Notes: generated by a model from the letters alone, not told the origin. A stretch of 64,000 bases of DNA from Flagellimonas olearia (GCF_009184425.1 NZ_WELG01000002.1:930001-994000); one strand, 5' to 3'. Positions 27,649-36,179 are shown, counted from the stretch's first letter. A program made the numbers and translations.

Positions 27649-28996
27649 ACACAGCGGGGAATATGTTGTGGAAGGAGACATCAACCTAACCTCGGCAAGG
27701 GGCGAATGGATAGAAGGGGATGTGAACGAACAGACCAAGGAACTTTTGGAAAAGGATGCCAAGTACTTTTTGCATCAATCCATGTCTACCCCCTGTTTGG
27801 ATGTCTTGAAAAACTGCGAAGGCTCATATATTGAAAGCATTTCAGGTAAAAAATACCTCGACTTCCACGGAAACAATGTGCATCAAATTGGGTTTTCCAA
27901 CCCCAAATTGGTGGGTCGGTTGACGGAACAATTACAAGGATTGACCTTTTCTACCCGAAGATATACCAATGAGGTGGCCATACAATTTGCCGAAAAGTTG
28001 GCCTCGGTCTGTCCAAAAGGCCTCAACAGGGTGTTGCTCACCCCAAACGGAAGCTCCGCCATTGGCATTGCCTTGAAATTGGCACGGGCCGTTACGGGAA
28101 AGCACAAGGTGGTTTCGTTTTGGGATTCCTTCCATGGGGCTTCACTGGATGCCATTAGCGTAGGGGGCGAATCGGTTTTTAGGGAGCACATGGGCCCTTT
28201 GATGCCCGGTGTGGAACGCATTCCACCCCCCATAACCTATCGGGGCATTTTTGAGGGGAATGAGGATAAGGCTTTGGAGTATTTGGAGTATGTCCTTTCC
28301 AAAGACAACCAGATAGGGGCCTTGTTGGCGGAGACCATCAGGAATACCGATGTGCAGATTCCTTCGGAAAAATTTTGGAAAGGGGCGCGCGAGCTCTGTA
28401 CCAAGCATGGGGTGTTATTGATTTTGGATGAAATACCAATTGCCTTGGGAAGGACTGGGAAAATGTTCGCTTTTGAACACTATGGCATCGAACCCGATAT
28501 CCTTTGCCTTGGCAAGGGATTGGGAGGAGGGATCATTCCCCAAGCTGCCATTGTAACTAGGGATGAATACAACACCTTTGGGCATATCTCATTGGGGCAC
28601 TACACCCACGAGAAAAGTCCACTGGGGGCCATGGCAGGCTTGACGGTTCTTGACATCATCGAAGAAGAGAACCTTTTGGAAAAGGTAAAGACCCACGAAG
28701 TCTTTCTGAAGAATGCACTCTACAAATTGCACCGAAAATATTCCTTGATCGGCGATGTAAGGGGCATGGGCCTACTTTGGGGCATAGAATTGGTCACCAA
28801 TAGGACCACCAAGGAAAAAGCTGTTGTGGAAGCCGAGGAGATTATGTACGAATGTCTAAAATTGGGATTGAGCTTTAAGGTTTCCAAAGGAAACGTACTG
28901 CAATTATCCCCCCCATTGACCATATCACAAGAAGAACTGGAAAAAGCCTTGGAAATATTGAACGAGGCCTTCCTTAAAACCAACGCAATCGTCTAA
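27626..28996 (+). CDS. pbfA: Class III PLP enzyme, PbfA-like aminophosphonate ammonia-lyase
   Basis: The ATG at 27626 gives 456 residues; a longer frame from 27539 is inside the MBL gene. Fold-type I class III features are Asp268 in LLILDEIPI and Schiff-base Lys297 in CLGKGLGGGI. The N-terminal stretch SMSTPCLDVLKNCEGSYIE followed by LDFHGNNVHQIGF matches my memory of the phosphonate-cluster group whose founding member, PbfA, converts (R)-1-hydroxy-2-aminoethylphosphonate to phosphonoacetaldehyde plus ammonia. The usual GSEA motif reads NGSSA (141-145). PhnW-type transaminases belong to another class. The enzyme has no signal peptide, so it acts in the cytosol while its neighbours are exported. 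It would feed the HAD enzyme at 18442. Confidence 0.72.
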   Translation: MDHTKQDKHSGEYVVEGDINLTSARGEWIEGDVNEQTKELLEKDAKYFLHQSMSTPCLDVLKNCEGSYIESISGKKYLDFHGNNVHQIGFSNPKLVGRLTEQLQGLTFSTRRYTNEVAIQFAEKLASVCPKGLNRVLLTPNGSSAIGIALKLARAVTGKHKVVSFWDSFHGASLDAISVGGESVFREHMGPLMPGVERIPPPITYRGIFEGNEDKALEYLEYVLSKDNQIGALLAETIRNTDVQIPSEKFWKGARELCTKHGVLLILDEIPIALGRTGKMFAFEHYGIEPDILCLGKGLGGGIIPQAAIVTRDEYNTFGHISLGHYTHEKSPLGAMAGLTVLDIIEEENLLEKVKTHEVFLKNALYKLHRKYSLIGDVRGMGLLWGIELVTNRTTKEKAVVEAEEIMYECLKLGLSFKVSKGNVLQLSPPLTISQEELEKALEILNEAFLKTNAIV

Positions 28997-30585
28997 TGAA
29001 AAAAATCAACCAACTTTTATTCTACTTTTTTGTGGGTACGGTCATGGCCGTGGCCCAAGAACAACCCCAAATTTTGGTGCAGCCTTATTTGCAGGATGCA
29101 CAACCCAACTCCATCATCATCAAATGGGAGACCAGTAGCGGGGAGGAAAGTATTGTGGAATGGGGAACCACGGAAAAATTGGGTAAGAAGGCCCAAGGGA
29201 TAGCCTATGACATCAACTTTTCGGATACTAGGATCCATGAGGTAAAGTTAACCGGTCTGCAACGGTTCACCGAATACTACTACCGGGTAAGGACGGGCAA
29301 GGTGAAATCGGATATTTATCAATTTAAGACCCCACCTTTTGCCAGTGATGAGGAATCGTTCAACATTGTGGCCATGAGCGATATGCAATACGACAGTCAA
29401 AACCCCAACAAGTTTTCCGAAATGGTGAATGAAGGGGTGATACCGTACTTGGAACAGGAATTTGAAGGAAAATTGCCCGAAAATTTGGCCTTGGTGATGA
29501 TTCCCGGAGATTTGGTGGCCACAGGAAGCAACTACAGCCAGTGGAAGAACCATTTTTTTGACCCGGCCCAAAAACTTTTTGCACAGGTTCCCGTATATCC
29601 TGTTTTGGGCAACCATGAGCGGAACTCCGTTTTCTATTTCAAATACTTTAGTCTTCCCGAGAATGGCACTCCGGCCTATGCCGAACATTGGTGGTATAAA
29701 GACTACGGCAATACCCGGGTGATTGGTTTGAATTCCAATGAGGGTTATCGGGATTTAAGGGAACAATACGAATGGTTGGAAAATCTCTTGGCCGAAACCG
29801 AGAAGAATGATGCCATTGACTTTGTTTTTGCCCAATTGCACCATCCCCATAAATCGGAACTTTGGATTCCCGGAGAGGAAGAATCAACCGGAAAAGTAGT
29901 GAAGATGTTGGAAGCGTTTTCCACCAAGACCGGAAAACCCAGCATCCACTTTTTTGGCCATACACACGGCTATTCCAGGGGACAGTCACGCGACCATAAG
30001 CATTTGTGGGTCAATGTGGCCTCAGCAGGTGGAGCCATAGACAACTGGGGCGAGTTTGAAGGTAGGGATTATGACGAGTTCACCGTGACCCAGGACGAGT
30101 ATGGATTTGTAATGGTTGAAGTGGATGGTAACCGGGAAGACCCCAAATTCACCATTAAACGCATCAGCAGGGGAAATGAAGAAGATTTTAGGGACAACGA
30201 ACTTCGCGATAGCATTACCATCTGGAGAAAGGAACGAAAACCAGTTGCACCCATGCCTTTGACTCCAAAAGAAGATCAAGAAGTAGGTATAGAAGGAACC
30301 ATCCTTAAGGCCGGAGCGTTTGAAAGTGGTCATCAGGGAACTTTCCATGCGGCATCGCATTGGCAGGTTTCGGAAGCCAAGGATTTTGAGAAATTGGCCT
30401 TTGAAAGCTGGAAGCAGCATGAAAACTGGTACTACAAGGAAAACAGACAAAAGGATGATGACCTCACGGATGAAAAGACCAGGCGCCTTAAACCAAATAC
30501 CACGTATTTTTGGCGAGTAAGATACCGGGACCAAAACCTGAATTGGAGCGACTGGTCCGAAATAACATCTTTTAAAACCAAATAA
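28996..30585 (+). CDS. Exported metallophosphoesterase with fibronectin-type domains
   Basis: This 529-residue protein has a signal peptide (about 1-21) and a purple-acid-phosphatase-type N-terminal FN3 domain (about 25-115; NSIIIKWETSSGEESIVEWG). A calcineurin-like core follows with MSDMQYDS, MIPGDLVATG, VLGNHERN, QLHHPHKS and FFGHTHGYSRG as metal ligands. A C-terminal FN3-like module ends the chain (FWRVRYRDQNLNWSDWSE). It hydrolyses phosphomonoesters or phosphodiesters outside the cytosol. Its ATG overlaps the stop of the PbfA-like gene by one base (TAATG), so translation is coupled. Confidence 0.88.
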   Translation: MKKINQLLFYFFVGTVMAVAQEQPQILVQPYLQDAQPNSIIIKWETSSGEESIVEWGTTEKLGKKAQGIAYDINFSDTRIHEVKLTGLQRFTEYYYRVRTGKVKSDIYQFKTPPFASDEESFNIVAMSDMQYDSQNPNKFSEMVNEGVIPYLEQEFEGKLPENLALVMIPGDLVATGSNYSQWKNHFFDPAQKLFAQVPVYPVLGNHERNSVFYFKYFSLPENGTPAYAEHWWYKDYGNTRVIGLNSNEGYRDLREQYEWLENLLAETEKNDAIDFVFAQLHHPHKSELWIPGEEESTGKVVKMLEAFSTKTGKPSIHFFGHTHGYSRGQSRDHKHLWVNVASAGGAIDNWGEFEGRDYDEFTVTQDEYGFVMVEVDGNREDPKFTIKRISRGNEEDFRDNELRDSITIWRKERKPVAPMPLTPKEDQEVGIEGTILKAGAFESGHQGTFHAASHWQVSEAKDFEKLAFESWKQHENWYYKENRQKDDDLTDEKTRRLKPNTTYFWRVRYRDQNLNWSDWSEITSFKTK

Positions 30586-30588
30586 AAC

Positions 30589-31662
30589 ATGAAGAACAGG
30601 ATTTTGCTTTTGATCATGGCATTGGTTGCCATGCATATGGGGAATGCCCAAGACTCGAACAGCACCAAGGTAATTTTGATTACGTTGGACGGGTTCCGTT
30701 GGCAAGAACTCTTTACGGGTGCAGATTCCCTTTTGGTAGCGAACAAGGAATACGTTCACAATCCGGATATGTTGAAGAATACGTACTGGAGAGATACCCC
30801 AAAGGAGCGAAGAGAAGTGCTTTTACCATTTGTATGGGGCCAAGTGTCCAAAATGGGCCAATTGCATGGCAACCGAAATTTGGATAGCAAAGTGAACCTT
30901 ACCAACACCATGTGGTTCTCCTATCCAGGCTATAACGAGATACTTACCGGTACTGCCGATGATGCCCGAATCACCAGTAACGATAAGATGAACAACCCCA
31001 ATACCACCATTTTGGAACGGTACAATAATTCGCCCAAAGGGAAGGGAAGGGTTGCCGCATTTGGGAGTTGGGATGTGTTTCCGTACATCATTAACGAAGA
31101 GCGATCAGGGATTCCGGTAAATGCCGGTTTTGAGTCGGCCACCGAAAACTTGAACGAGCGCGAGAAATTCCTTAACCAATTGCAGGAACAGATTCCGAGT
31201 CCTTGGGGCAGTGTTCGGTTGGATGCCTTTACCCATCATTATGCCTTGGAGCACATGAAAAAAGAGCATCCCAATCTGGTCTACATTTCCTACGGGGAAA
31301 CCGACGATTTTGCACATGATGGGGACTATCAGTCTTATTTGAAATCGGCCCACAACACAGATGCCCTGATCAAGGAACTTTGGGAGTTTACCCAAGAAGA
31401 TGAATTCTATAAGGATCAAACCGTTTTTTTGATCACCACCGATCACGGTAGGGGCACCCAACCCTTGGATACCTGGAGAAGCCATGGAAGTAAGATTAAC
31501 GGTGCAGGCCAAGTTTGGCTGATTGCTTTTGGAAAGGGTGTCAAAGCGTTGGGAGAGATGGAAAATGAACAGCTATACTCCAATCAGATTGCCCCCACGG
31601 TGTTACAGCTCTTGGATATTCCCATGGTCAAGGAAATAAAGGGGAGTCCCTTAAAATTATAA
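30589..31662 (+). CDS. Exported alkaline-phosphatase-superfamily hydrolase
   Basis: This 357-residue protein has a signal peptide (about 1-20). The metal Asp34 lies in LITLDGFRWQELF. A probable nucleophile Ser111 lies in WFSYPGYNEILTG. Further metal ligands are in SYGETDDFAHDG and LITTDHGRG. It is a second, shorter member of the superfamily, without a PA14 domain. Sulfatase, phosphodiesterase and phosphonate-ester hydrolase activities are all possible. It is the last gene of the susC operon (3 bp after the metallophosphoesterase) and is followed by a strong terminator. Confidence 0.82.
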   Translation: MKNRILLLIMALVAMHMGNAQDSNSTKVILITLDGFRWQELFTGADSLLVANKEYVHNPDMLKNTYWRDTPKERREVLLPFVWGQVSKMGQLHGNRNLDSKVNLTNTMWFSYPGYNEILTGTADDARITSNDKMNNPNTTILERYNNSPKGKGRVAAFGSWDVFPYIINEERSGIPVNAGFESATENLNEREKFLNQLQEQIPSPWGSVRLDAFTHHYALEHMKKEHPNLVYISYGETDDFAHDGDYQSYLKSAHNTDALIKELWEFTQEDEFYKDQTVFLITTDHGRGTQPLDTWRSHGSKINGAGQVWLIAFGKGVKALGEMENEQLYSNQIAPTVLQLLDIPMVKEIKGSPLKL

Positions 31663-31708
31663 ATACGTCAGTTTTATTTTCAGTTAATTAGTTTGAGTTA
31701 GTTTGTCA

Positions 31709-31740
31709 GGGCCCGCACTTTGTGCGGGCCCTTGCTTTTT
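31709..31740 (+). terminator. Strong rho-independent terminator of the phosphonate operon
   Basis: GGGCCCGCAC-TTT-GTGCGGGCCC is a perfect 10-bp stem at 31709-31731, followed by TTGCTTTTT. It separates the phosphonate locus from the Crp/Fnr-controlled sulfur module. Confidence 0.93.
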
Positions 31741-31814
31741 ATGGATTTTCATCTTGGCCACGGTCATGGGTGTTTTTGCCTAAAATGGTTACCTTAGAGG
31801 GGTATAACTATCAT

Positions 31815-32447
31815 ATGAAAGAAGAACTTTTAGGAATATTCAGCTCCCATTTTGAGCAACCCCTTATTGATGAGATTATTGAAGTCGGCAAGTGCATGGA
31901 AGTCCCTGCTGGCGAGACCATCATGGATATCGGAAACTATATTAGAAGTATTCCATTGCTGCTTTCTGGGGCCATTAAAGTATTGCGGGAAGATGATGAG
32001 GGGGATGAATTGTTGCTTTATTATTTGGAGCAAGGGGAGACCTGTTCCGTGACCATGGCCTGTTGTATGGGTCACACCCAAAGTGAAATTAGGGCCATTG
32101 CCGAAACCGATGCCAAAATTATGATGGTGCCCGTCCAAAAAATGGAAGAATGGATGGCCAAGTACAAAGGATGGCGCAATTATGTGTTCGAAAGCTACCA
32201 CAACCGATTGAATGAACTGTTGCAGACGGTGGACAGTATTGCCTTTAAAAATTTAGATCAACGTTTGGTGGACTATCTCAAAAAGAAGATTGAGGTGACC
32301 AACGACAATCAGATACGAAGTACCCATCAAGAGATTGCCTATGACCTGCACACCTCTAGGGTGGTAATATCACGCTTGTTGAAAAAGCTCGAGAAAATGA
32401 AGAAATTGGTCCTTCACCGGAACTATATCCAGATTTTGGATCTATAG
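31815..32447 (+). CDS. Crp/Fnr-family transcriptional regulator, probable master of the sulfur module
   Basis: The ATG at 31815 gives 210 residues; an upstream extension would read through the preceding terminator. Residues about 20-115 form the cyclic-nucleotide-binding-like domain (PAGETIMDIGNYIRSIPLLLSG). The C-terminal winged helix has the recognition helix TSRVVISRLLKKLE, keeping the two Arg positions used by CRP but with Val at the Glu181 position. Cys77, Cys83 and Cys84 (GETCSVTMACCMG) form a cluster in the sensor domain; no Fnr-type N-terminal four-Cys motif is present. Eleven promoters in the next 15 kb share one dyad with fixed spacing, so it probably activates them. It lacks a clear copy of the dyad in its own promoter, except a half-site GGTTACC at 31787-31793. 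Confidence 0.88.
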   Translation: MKEELLGIFSSHFEQPLIDEIIEVGKCMEVPAGETIMDIGNYIRSIPLLLSGAIKVLREDDEGDELLLYYLEQGETCSVTMACCMGHTQSEIRAIAETDAKIMMVPVQKMEEWMAKYKGWRNYVFESYHNRLNELLQTVDSIAFKNLDQRLVDYLKKKIEVTNDNQIRSTHQEIAYDLHTSRVVISRLLKKLEKMKKLVLHRNYIQILDL

Positions 32448-32450
32448 GTC

Positions 32451-32495
32451 TGTGCCTTTGGTTACTGTAAAGCAATACACGGAACCGTATTTTTG
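32451..32495 (+). promoter_or_regulatory. Crp/Fnr-type promoter of the SulP gene
   Basis: TGTGCC-TTTG-GTTACT (left half diverged), 21 bp, then TATTTTTG at 32488-32495. The -7 element covers the upstream TTG of the reading frame, which rules out that start and supports the ATG at 32511. Confidence 0.75.
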
Positions 32496-32510
32496 TTCAA
32501 AACCAACCCT

Positions 32511-34244
32511 ATGCTTAAACGGTTTTTTCCCTTTTTATCGTGGTTGAAGACCTATAATCGTTCACTCCTTTATGGGGATCTCATTGCGGGACTTACCTTG
32601 GGGGTCATGTTGGTGCCTCAAGGGATGGCCTATGCCATGATTGCAGGAATGCCACCCATTTATGGACTTTATGCAGCGTTGGTTCCGCAGATCGTTTATG
32701 CGTTGACAGGTACATCGCGCCAACTGGCGGTGGGCCCGGTGGCCATGGATTCCTTATTGGTGGCGGCTGGCATAGGGGCGTTGCAATTGGCCAATATTGA
32801 AGACTACATTTCGGCGGTACTTTTCTTGACGCTTCTTATTGGTTGTATACAGTTGCTTTTGGGCTTCCTGCGAATGGGCTTTTTCATCAATTTTTTGTCC
32901 AAACCCGTTATCAGTGGATTTACCTCAGCAGCAGCCATTCTCATTGGATTGGGACAACTGAAGCATATTTTTGGGGTCCAAATTTCACAATCCAGTAAAA
33001 TACACCAGCTGCTGGGAAATATTTTTGGCAGTTTGGGGCAGATCAATCTTTACGCATTGGGATTGGGGATTGCCGCCATTCTCCTTATCCTTTTCATGAA
33101 CCGCATCAGCAAAAAGATACCCACTCCCCTGATCATCGTTATTGTGGGAATCTTGGCCGTTTTGTTTTTGCATTTGGAAACCAAGGGAATCCAGGTGGTT
33201 GGAGAGATACCCAAAGGATTGCCCAAATTCCAAAGCCCGGAATTCCAATGGGAAAAAATGGGGCAATTGCTGCCCATTGCCATTACCGTGGCCCTGTTTG
33301 GGTTTATGGAATCCATTTCCATAGCCAAAACCGTTGAAGAGAAACACCATGAGTATGAGTTGGATGCCAATCAGGAACTTCGGGCCTTGGGCCTTTCCAA
33401 TCTTTTGGGGTCTTTTTTCCAATCGTTCTCCGTATCAGGAAGTTTTTCAAGAACCGCGGTCAATGATCAGGCGGGGGCAAAGACGGGCATGTCGCTTATA
33501 TTTAGTGCATTGCTGATTGGGGCGGTGCTCTTGTTTTTGACTCCCTTGTTCCACGATTTGCCCGCTGCGGTATTGGGGGCGATCATTTTGGTATCGGTTT
33601 TTGGATTGATTGATATTAAATATCCCGCCATGCTTTTCAAGAGCAGAAAGGATGAATTCATGTTGTTGATCGCTACCTTTTTATTGACCCTTTTCATAGG
33701 ATTGATCGAAGGAATTCTTTTGGGGGTGTTGCTTTCCCTTTTGTTGTTGGTATATCGCATTTCCAACCCCCATATAGCCATTTTAGGTCGAATCAAAGGG
33801 ACCAATTATTTCAAGAATGTGGACCGATTTGCCCAAGAGGTCGAAGTGGATGCTGACAAGCTCATCATTCGGTTTGATGCCCAACTCTATTTCGGGAACA
33901 AGGATTATTTCAAAAAACAACTCTATCAACAAATAGCAAGAAAGGGAGATGCACTACGGTATATAATCCTCAATGCGGAGGCCATCAATTATATTGATAG
34001 TAGTGCGACGACCCTTTTGGAACGCATTATTTTGGATTTGCGAGAAAAGGGTATCCAATTGCTGATAACGGGGGCCATCGGTCCAACGAGGGACATTCTG
34101 TACCACAGTGGACTTATCGATATTATTGGGGAGGAAAACCTTTTCGTCCAGACGTTTGAAGCCGTGGACTATTGCTCCGATCAAAAGGAACGAACGGGAA
34201 TTCAGAAAAGGATCTCACTCCAATCCAAGACAAAGAGTTTGTAA
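32511..34244 (+). CDS. SulP-family anion transporter with STAS domain
   Basis: The ATG at 32511 is chosen because the promoter -7 element overlaps an earlier in-frame TTG at 32493. The result is a 577-residue protein. It has the SulP core (LIAGLTLGVMLVPQGMAYAMIAGMPPIYGLYAA, about 12-14 membrane segments), the GSFSRTAVNDQAGAKTG signature, and a C-terminal cytosolic STAS domain (about 440-555) with YIDSSATTLLERI. SulP proteins carry sulfate or bicarbonate. In a sulfide/sulfite oxidation module, sulfate movement across the inner membrane is the natural guess. It is expressed from its own Crp/Fnr-type promoter. Confidence 0.9.
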   Translation: MLKRFFPFLSWLKTYNRSLLYGDLIAGLTLGVMLVPQGMAYAMIAGMPPIYGLYAALVPQIVYALTGTSRQLAVGPVAMDSLLVAAGIGALQLANIEDYISAVLFLTLLIGCIQLLLGFLRMGFFINFLSKPVISGFTSAAAILIGLGQLKHIFGVQISQSSKIHQLLGNIFGSLGQINLYALGLGIAAILLILFMNRISKKIPTPLIIVIVGILAVLFLHLETKGIQVVGEIPKGLPKFQSPEFQWEKMGQLLPIAITVALFGFMESISIAKTVEEKHHEYELDANQELRALGLSNLLGSFFQSFSVSGSFSRTAVNDQAGAKTGMSLIFSALLIGAVLLFLTPLFHDLPAAVLGAIILVSVFGLIDIKYPAMLFKSRKDEFMLLIATFLLTLFIGLIEGILLGVLLSLLLLVYRISNPHIAILGRIKGTNYFKNVDRFAQEVEVDADKLIIRFDAQLYFGNKDYFKKQLYQQIARKGDALRYIILNAEAINYIDSSATTLLERIILDLREKGIQLLITGAIGPTRDILYHSGLIDIIGEENLFVQTFEAVDYCSDQKERTGIQKRISLQSKTKSL

Positions 34245-34284
34245 CTTTGGTAACTGTACGGGTAAAAGTAGTCATGTATTTTTG
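34240..34284 (+). promoter_or_regulatory. Crp/Fnr-type promoter of the persulfide dioxygenase operon
   Basis: TGTAAC-TTTG-GTAACT, 21 bp, then TATTTTTG at 34277-34284. The expected start of transcription is about 11 bases before the ATG at 34302. The dyad overlaps the last codons of the SulP gene. Confidence 0.85.
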
Positions 34285-34301
34285 ACAAAAACCAAGAAAA
34301 A

Positions 34302-35711
34302 ATGAAAATAGAACAGATATACACCGGATGTTTGGCCCAAGGGGCGTACTACATAGAGAGCGAAGGCGAAGTGGCCATTGTGGATCCCCTTCGGGAAGTA
34401 AAGCCATATATTAAAAGAGCCAAGGAAAGCGGTGCTACCATAAAATATATTTTTGAGACCCATTTCCATGCCGATTTTGTAAGCGGGCACGTGACCCTTT
34501 CCAAGGAAACCGGTGCGCCCATTGTATATGGTCCTACGGCAAAACCATCGTTCGATGCCATCATAGCCGAAGATGGGCAGGAATTTAAATTGGGCAAAGT
34601 CACCATCAAAGTGTTGCACACACCGGGGCATACTATGGAGAGCACCACTTATTTGCTAAAGGATGAAAACGGAAAGGACCATGCCATTTTTAGCGGGGAT
34701 ACTTTGTTCTTGGGTGATGTGGGACGTCCGGATTTGGCCCAAAAAGCGGCACATATGACGCAGGAAGAATTGGCGGGCACTTTGTACGATAGTCTTCGCA
34801 ACAAAATTATGCCCTTGGCCGATGATGTCATTGTATACCCGGCACACGGAGCGGGTTCTGCCTGTGGTAAAAACATGATGAAGGAAACCGTGGACACCTT
34901 GGGCAATCAGAAGAAAATGAATTATGCCCTACGGGCAGATATGACCAAGGAGGAATTCGTCAAGGAAGTCACTGATGGGTTGTTACCTCCTCCCCAATAT
35001 TTCCCGTTGAACGTGAAAATGAACAAGGAAGGATATGAAGATATCGATACCGTATTGGAACGGGGAACACAGAGTTTGAGCCCAGATGCCTTTGAGGTGG
35101 CGGCCAACGAAACAGGCGCCGTGGTCTTGGATGTTAGGAATCAAGCTGATTTTGCCAAAGGCCATGTGCCACGATCTATTTTCATTGGATTGGACGGGAG
35201 TTTTGCCCCATGGGTAGGTGCTTTGATCGCCGACGTGGAACAGCCCATTCTTTTGGTGGCTCCCGAAGGACGTGAGGAAGAAACCATAACCCGACTTTCA
35301 AGGGTTGGATTCGATGGTACCTTGGGATATTTGAAAGGCGGATTGAAAGCATGGGAAGCAGCAGGCAAGGAAGTGGATACCGTAAAAAGTGTTTCTGCCG
35401 ATGAGTTGAAGAAAGCCATAGAGGAAAATGCACCTGTATTCGATGTTAGAAAAGAATCGGAATACAAGGCAGAGCATGCCGAGAATGCTATTTTGACCCC
35501 CTTGGATTATATCAATGATCACCTATCCGAGTTTCCGGACAAAGAAACTTTCTACATCCACTGTGCGGGGGGATATAGAAGTATGATTGCGGCCTCTATC
35601 CTGAAGAGTAGGGGAATACATAATCTTATTGATGTAGCTGGTGGTTTTGCCGCCATGAAAACCGCGGGGATTCCCGTAACGGATTATGTTTGTCCAACTA
35701 CTTTAAAATAA
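34302..35711 (+). CDS. MBL-fold persulfide-dioxygenase-like protein fused to two rhodanese domains
   Basis: This 469-residue cytosolic protein has an N-terminal ETHE1/PDO-like metallo-beta-lactamase domain (1-250) with THFHADFVSGH (His54, His56, Asp58, His63), VLHTPGHT and FSGDTLFLGDVGR. Two rhodanese domains follow. The first (about 265-365) has no Cys in its active-site loop (LLVAPEGREEE); the second (about 370-460) has Cys421 in IHCAGGYRS. Relatives oxidise persulfides to sulfite, with the rhodanese exchanging sulfur to give thiosulfate. It would take the persulfide product of the SQR-like enzymes and hand sulfite to the SorAB-like pair. It starts an operon with the rhodanese lipoprotein. 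Confidence 0.9.
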   Translation: MKIEQIYTGCLAQGAYYIESEGEVAIVDPLREVKPYIKRAKESGATIKYIFETHFHADFVSGHVTLSKETGAPIVYGPTAKPSFDAIIAEDGQEFKLGKVTIKVLHTPGHTMESTTYLLKDENGKDHAIFSGDTLFLGDVGRPDLAQKAAHMTQEELAGTLYDSLRNKIMPLADDVIVYPAHGAGSACGKNMMKETVDTLGNQKKMNYALRADMTKEEFVKEVTDGLLPPPQYFPLNVKMNKEGYEDIDTVLERGTQSLSPDAFEVAANETGAVVLDVRNQADFAKGHVPRSIFIGLDGSFAPWVGALIADVEQPILLVAPEGREEETITRLSRVGFDGTLGYLKGGLKAWEAAGKEVDTVKSVSADELKKAIEENAPVFDVRKESEYKAEHAENAILTPLDYINDHLSEFPDKETFYIHCAGGYRSMIAASILKSRGIHNLIDVAGGFAAMKTAGIPVTDYVCPTTLK

Positions 35712-35715
35712 CAAC

Positions 35716-36099
35716 ATGCAAAAAGCACTAAAATTTACCCTCTTTACTTTTAGTTTTTTATGGATGATGTCCTGTCTTCCCCAACAAAAGGAGGTCGTGA
35801 AAAAAATAGATAAGGCCACCGTCCAGACTGAAGTAATAGGTAAGGATGTTCAGTTGGTGGATGTAAGGACTCCAATGGAATACCAAGAGGGTCACATAGA
35901 TGATGCGGTCAACTTCGATATTAGCAATGCGGAAACCTTTGCTTTCCAGTTGGAGGGACTGGACAAGGAAAAACCTGTGTATGTCTATTGCAAAAAAGGG
36001 GCGCGGAGCAACAAGGCCGTAGAGATTCTCAAGACCAAAGGATTCACTCAGATTTACGACTATTCCGGCGGGTATGACGATTGGAAAAAAGAGGACTAA
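35716..36099 (+). CDS. Rhodanese-like lipoprotein
   Basis: This 127-residue protein has a lipoprotein signal (FLWMMSC, Cys20) and one rhodanese domain with LVDVRTPMEYQEGH and active-site Cys92 in VYCKKGARS. It is anchored outside the cytosol and would move sulfane sulfur in the periplasm. It lies 4 bp after the persulfide dioxygenase fusion and is served by the same promoter. Confidence 0.9.
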   Translation: MQKALKFTLFTFSFLWMMSCLPQQKEVVKKIDKATVQTEVIGKDVQLVDVRTPMEYQEGHIDDAVNFDISNAETFAFQLEGLDKEKPVYVYCKKGARSNKAVEILKTKGFTQIYDYSGGYDDWKKED

Positions 36100-36113
36100 T
36101 TGCCTTTTCGTTG

Positions 36114-36158
36114 TGTAACCCGCGTTACTGACCATAGCTTTTATCCCCTGTATTTTTG
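36114..36158 (+). promoter_or_regulatory. Crp/Fnr-type promoter of the cytosolic rhodanese operon
   Basis: TGTAAC-CCGC-GTTACT, 21 bp, then TATTTTTG at 36151-36158. One of the clearest copies. The expected leader is about 15 bases. Confidence 0.88.
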
Positions 36159-36179
36159 AGGACATAAAATCAGGATAAA

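Noticed and set aside
30022..30759. Minus-strand frame (245 codons) opposite the metallophosphoesterase and AP-type genes
   Set aside because: It crosses the boundary of two well-supported plus-strand genes and shows no conserved motif.
31734..31793. Crp/Fnr-type dyad upstream of the regulator's own gene
   Set aside because: Only a half-site GGTTACC is present, and no -7 element lies at the regulon spacing, so autoregulation is not supported.
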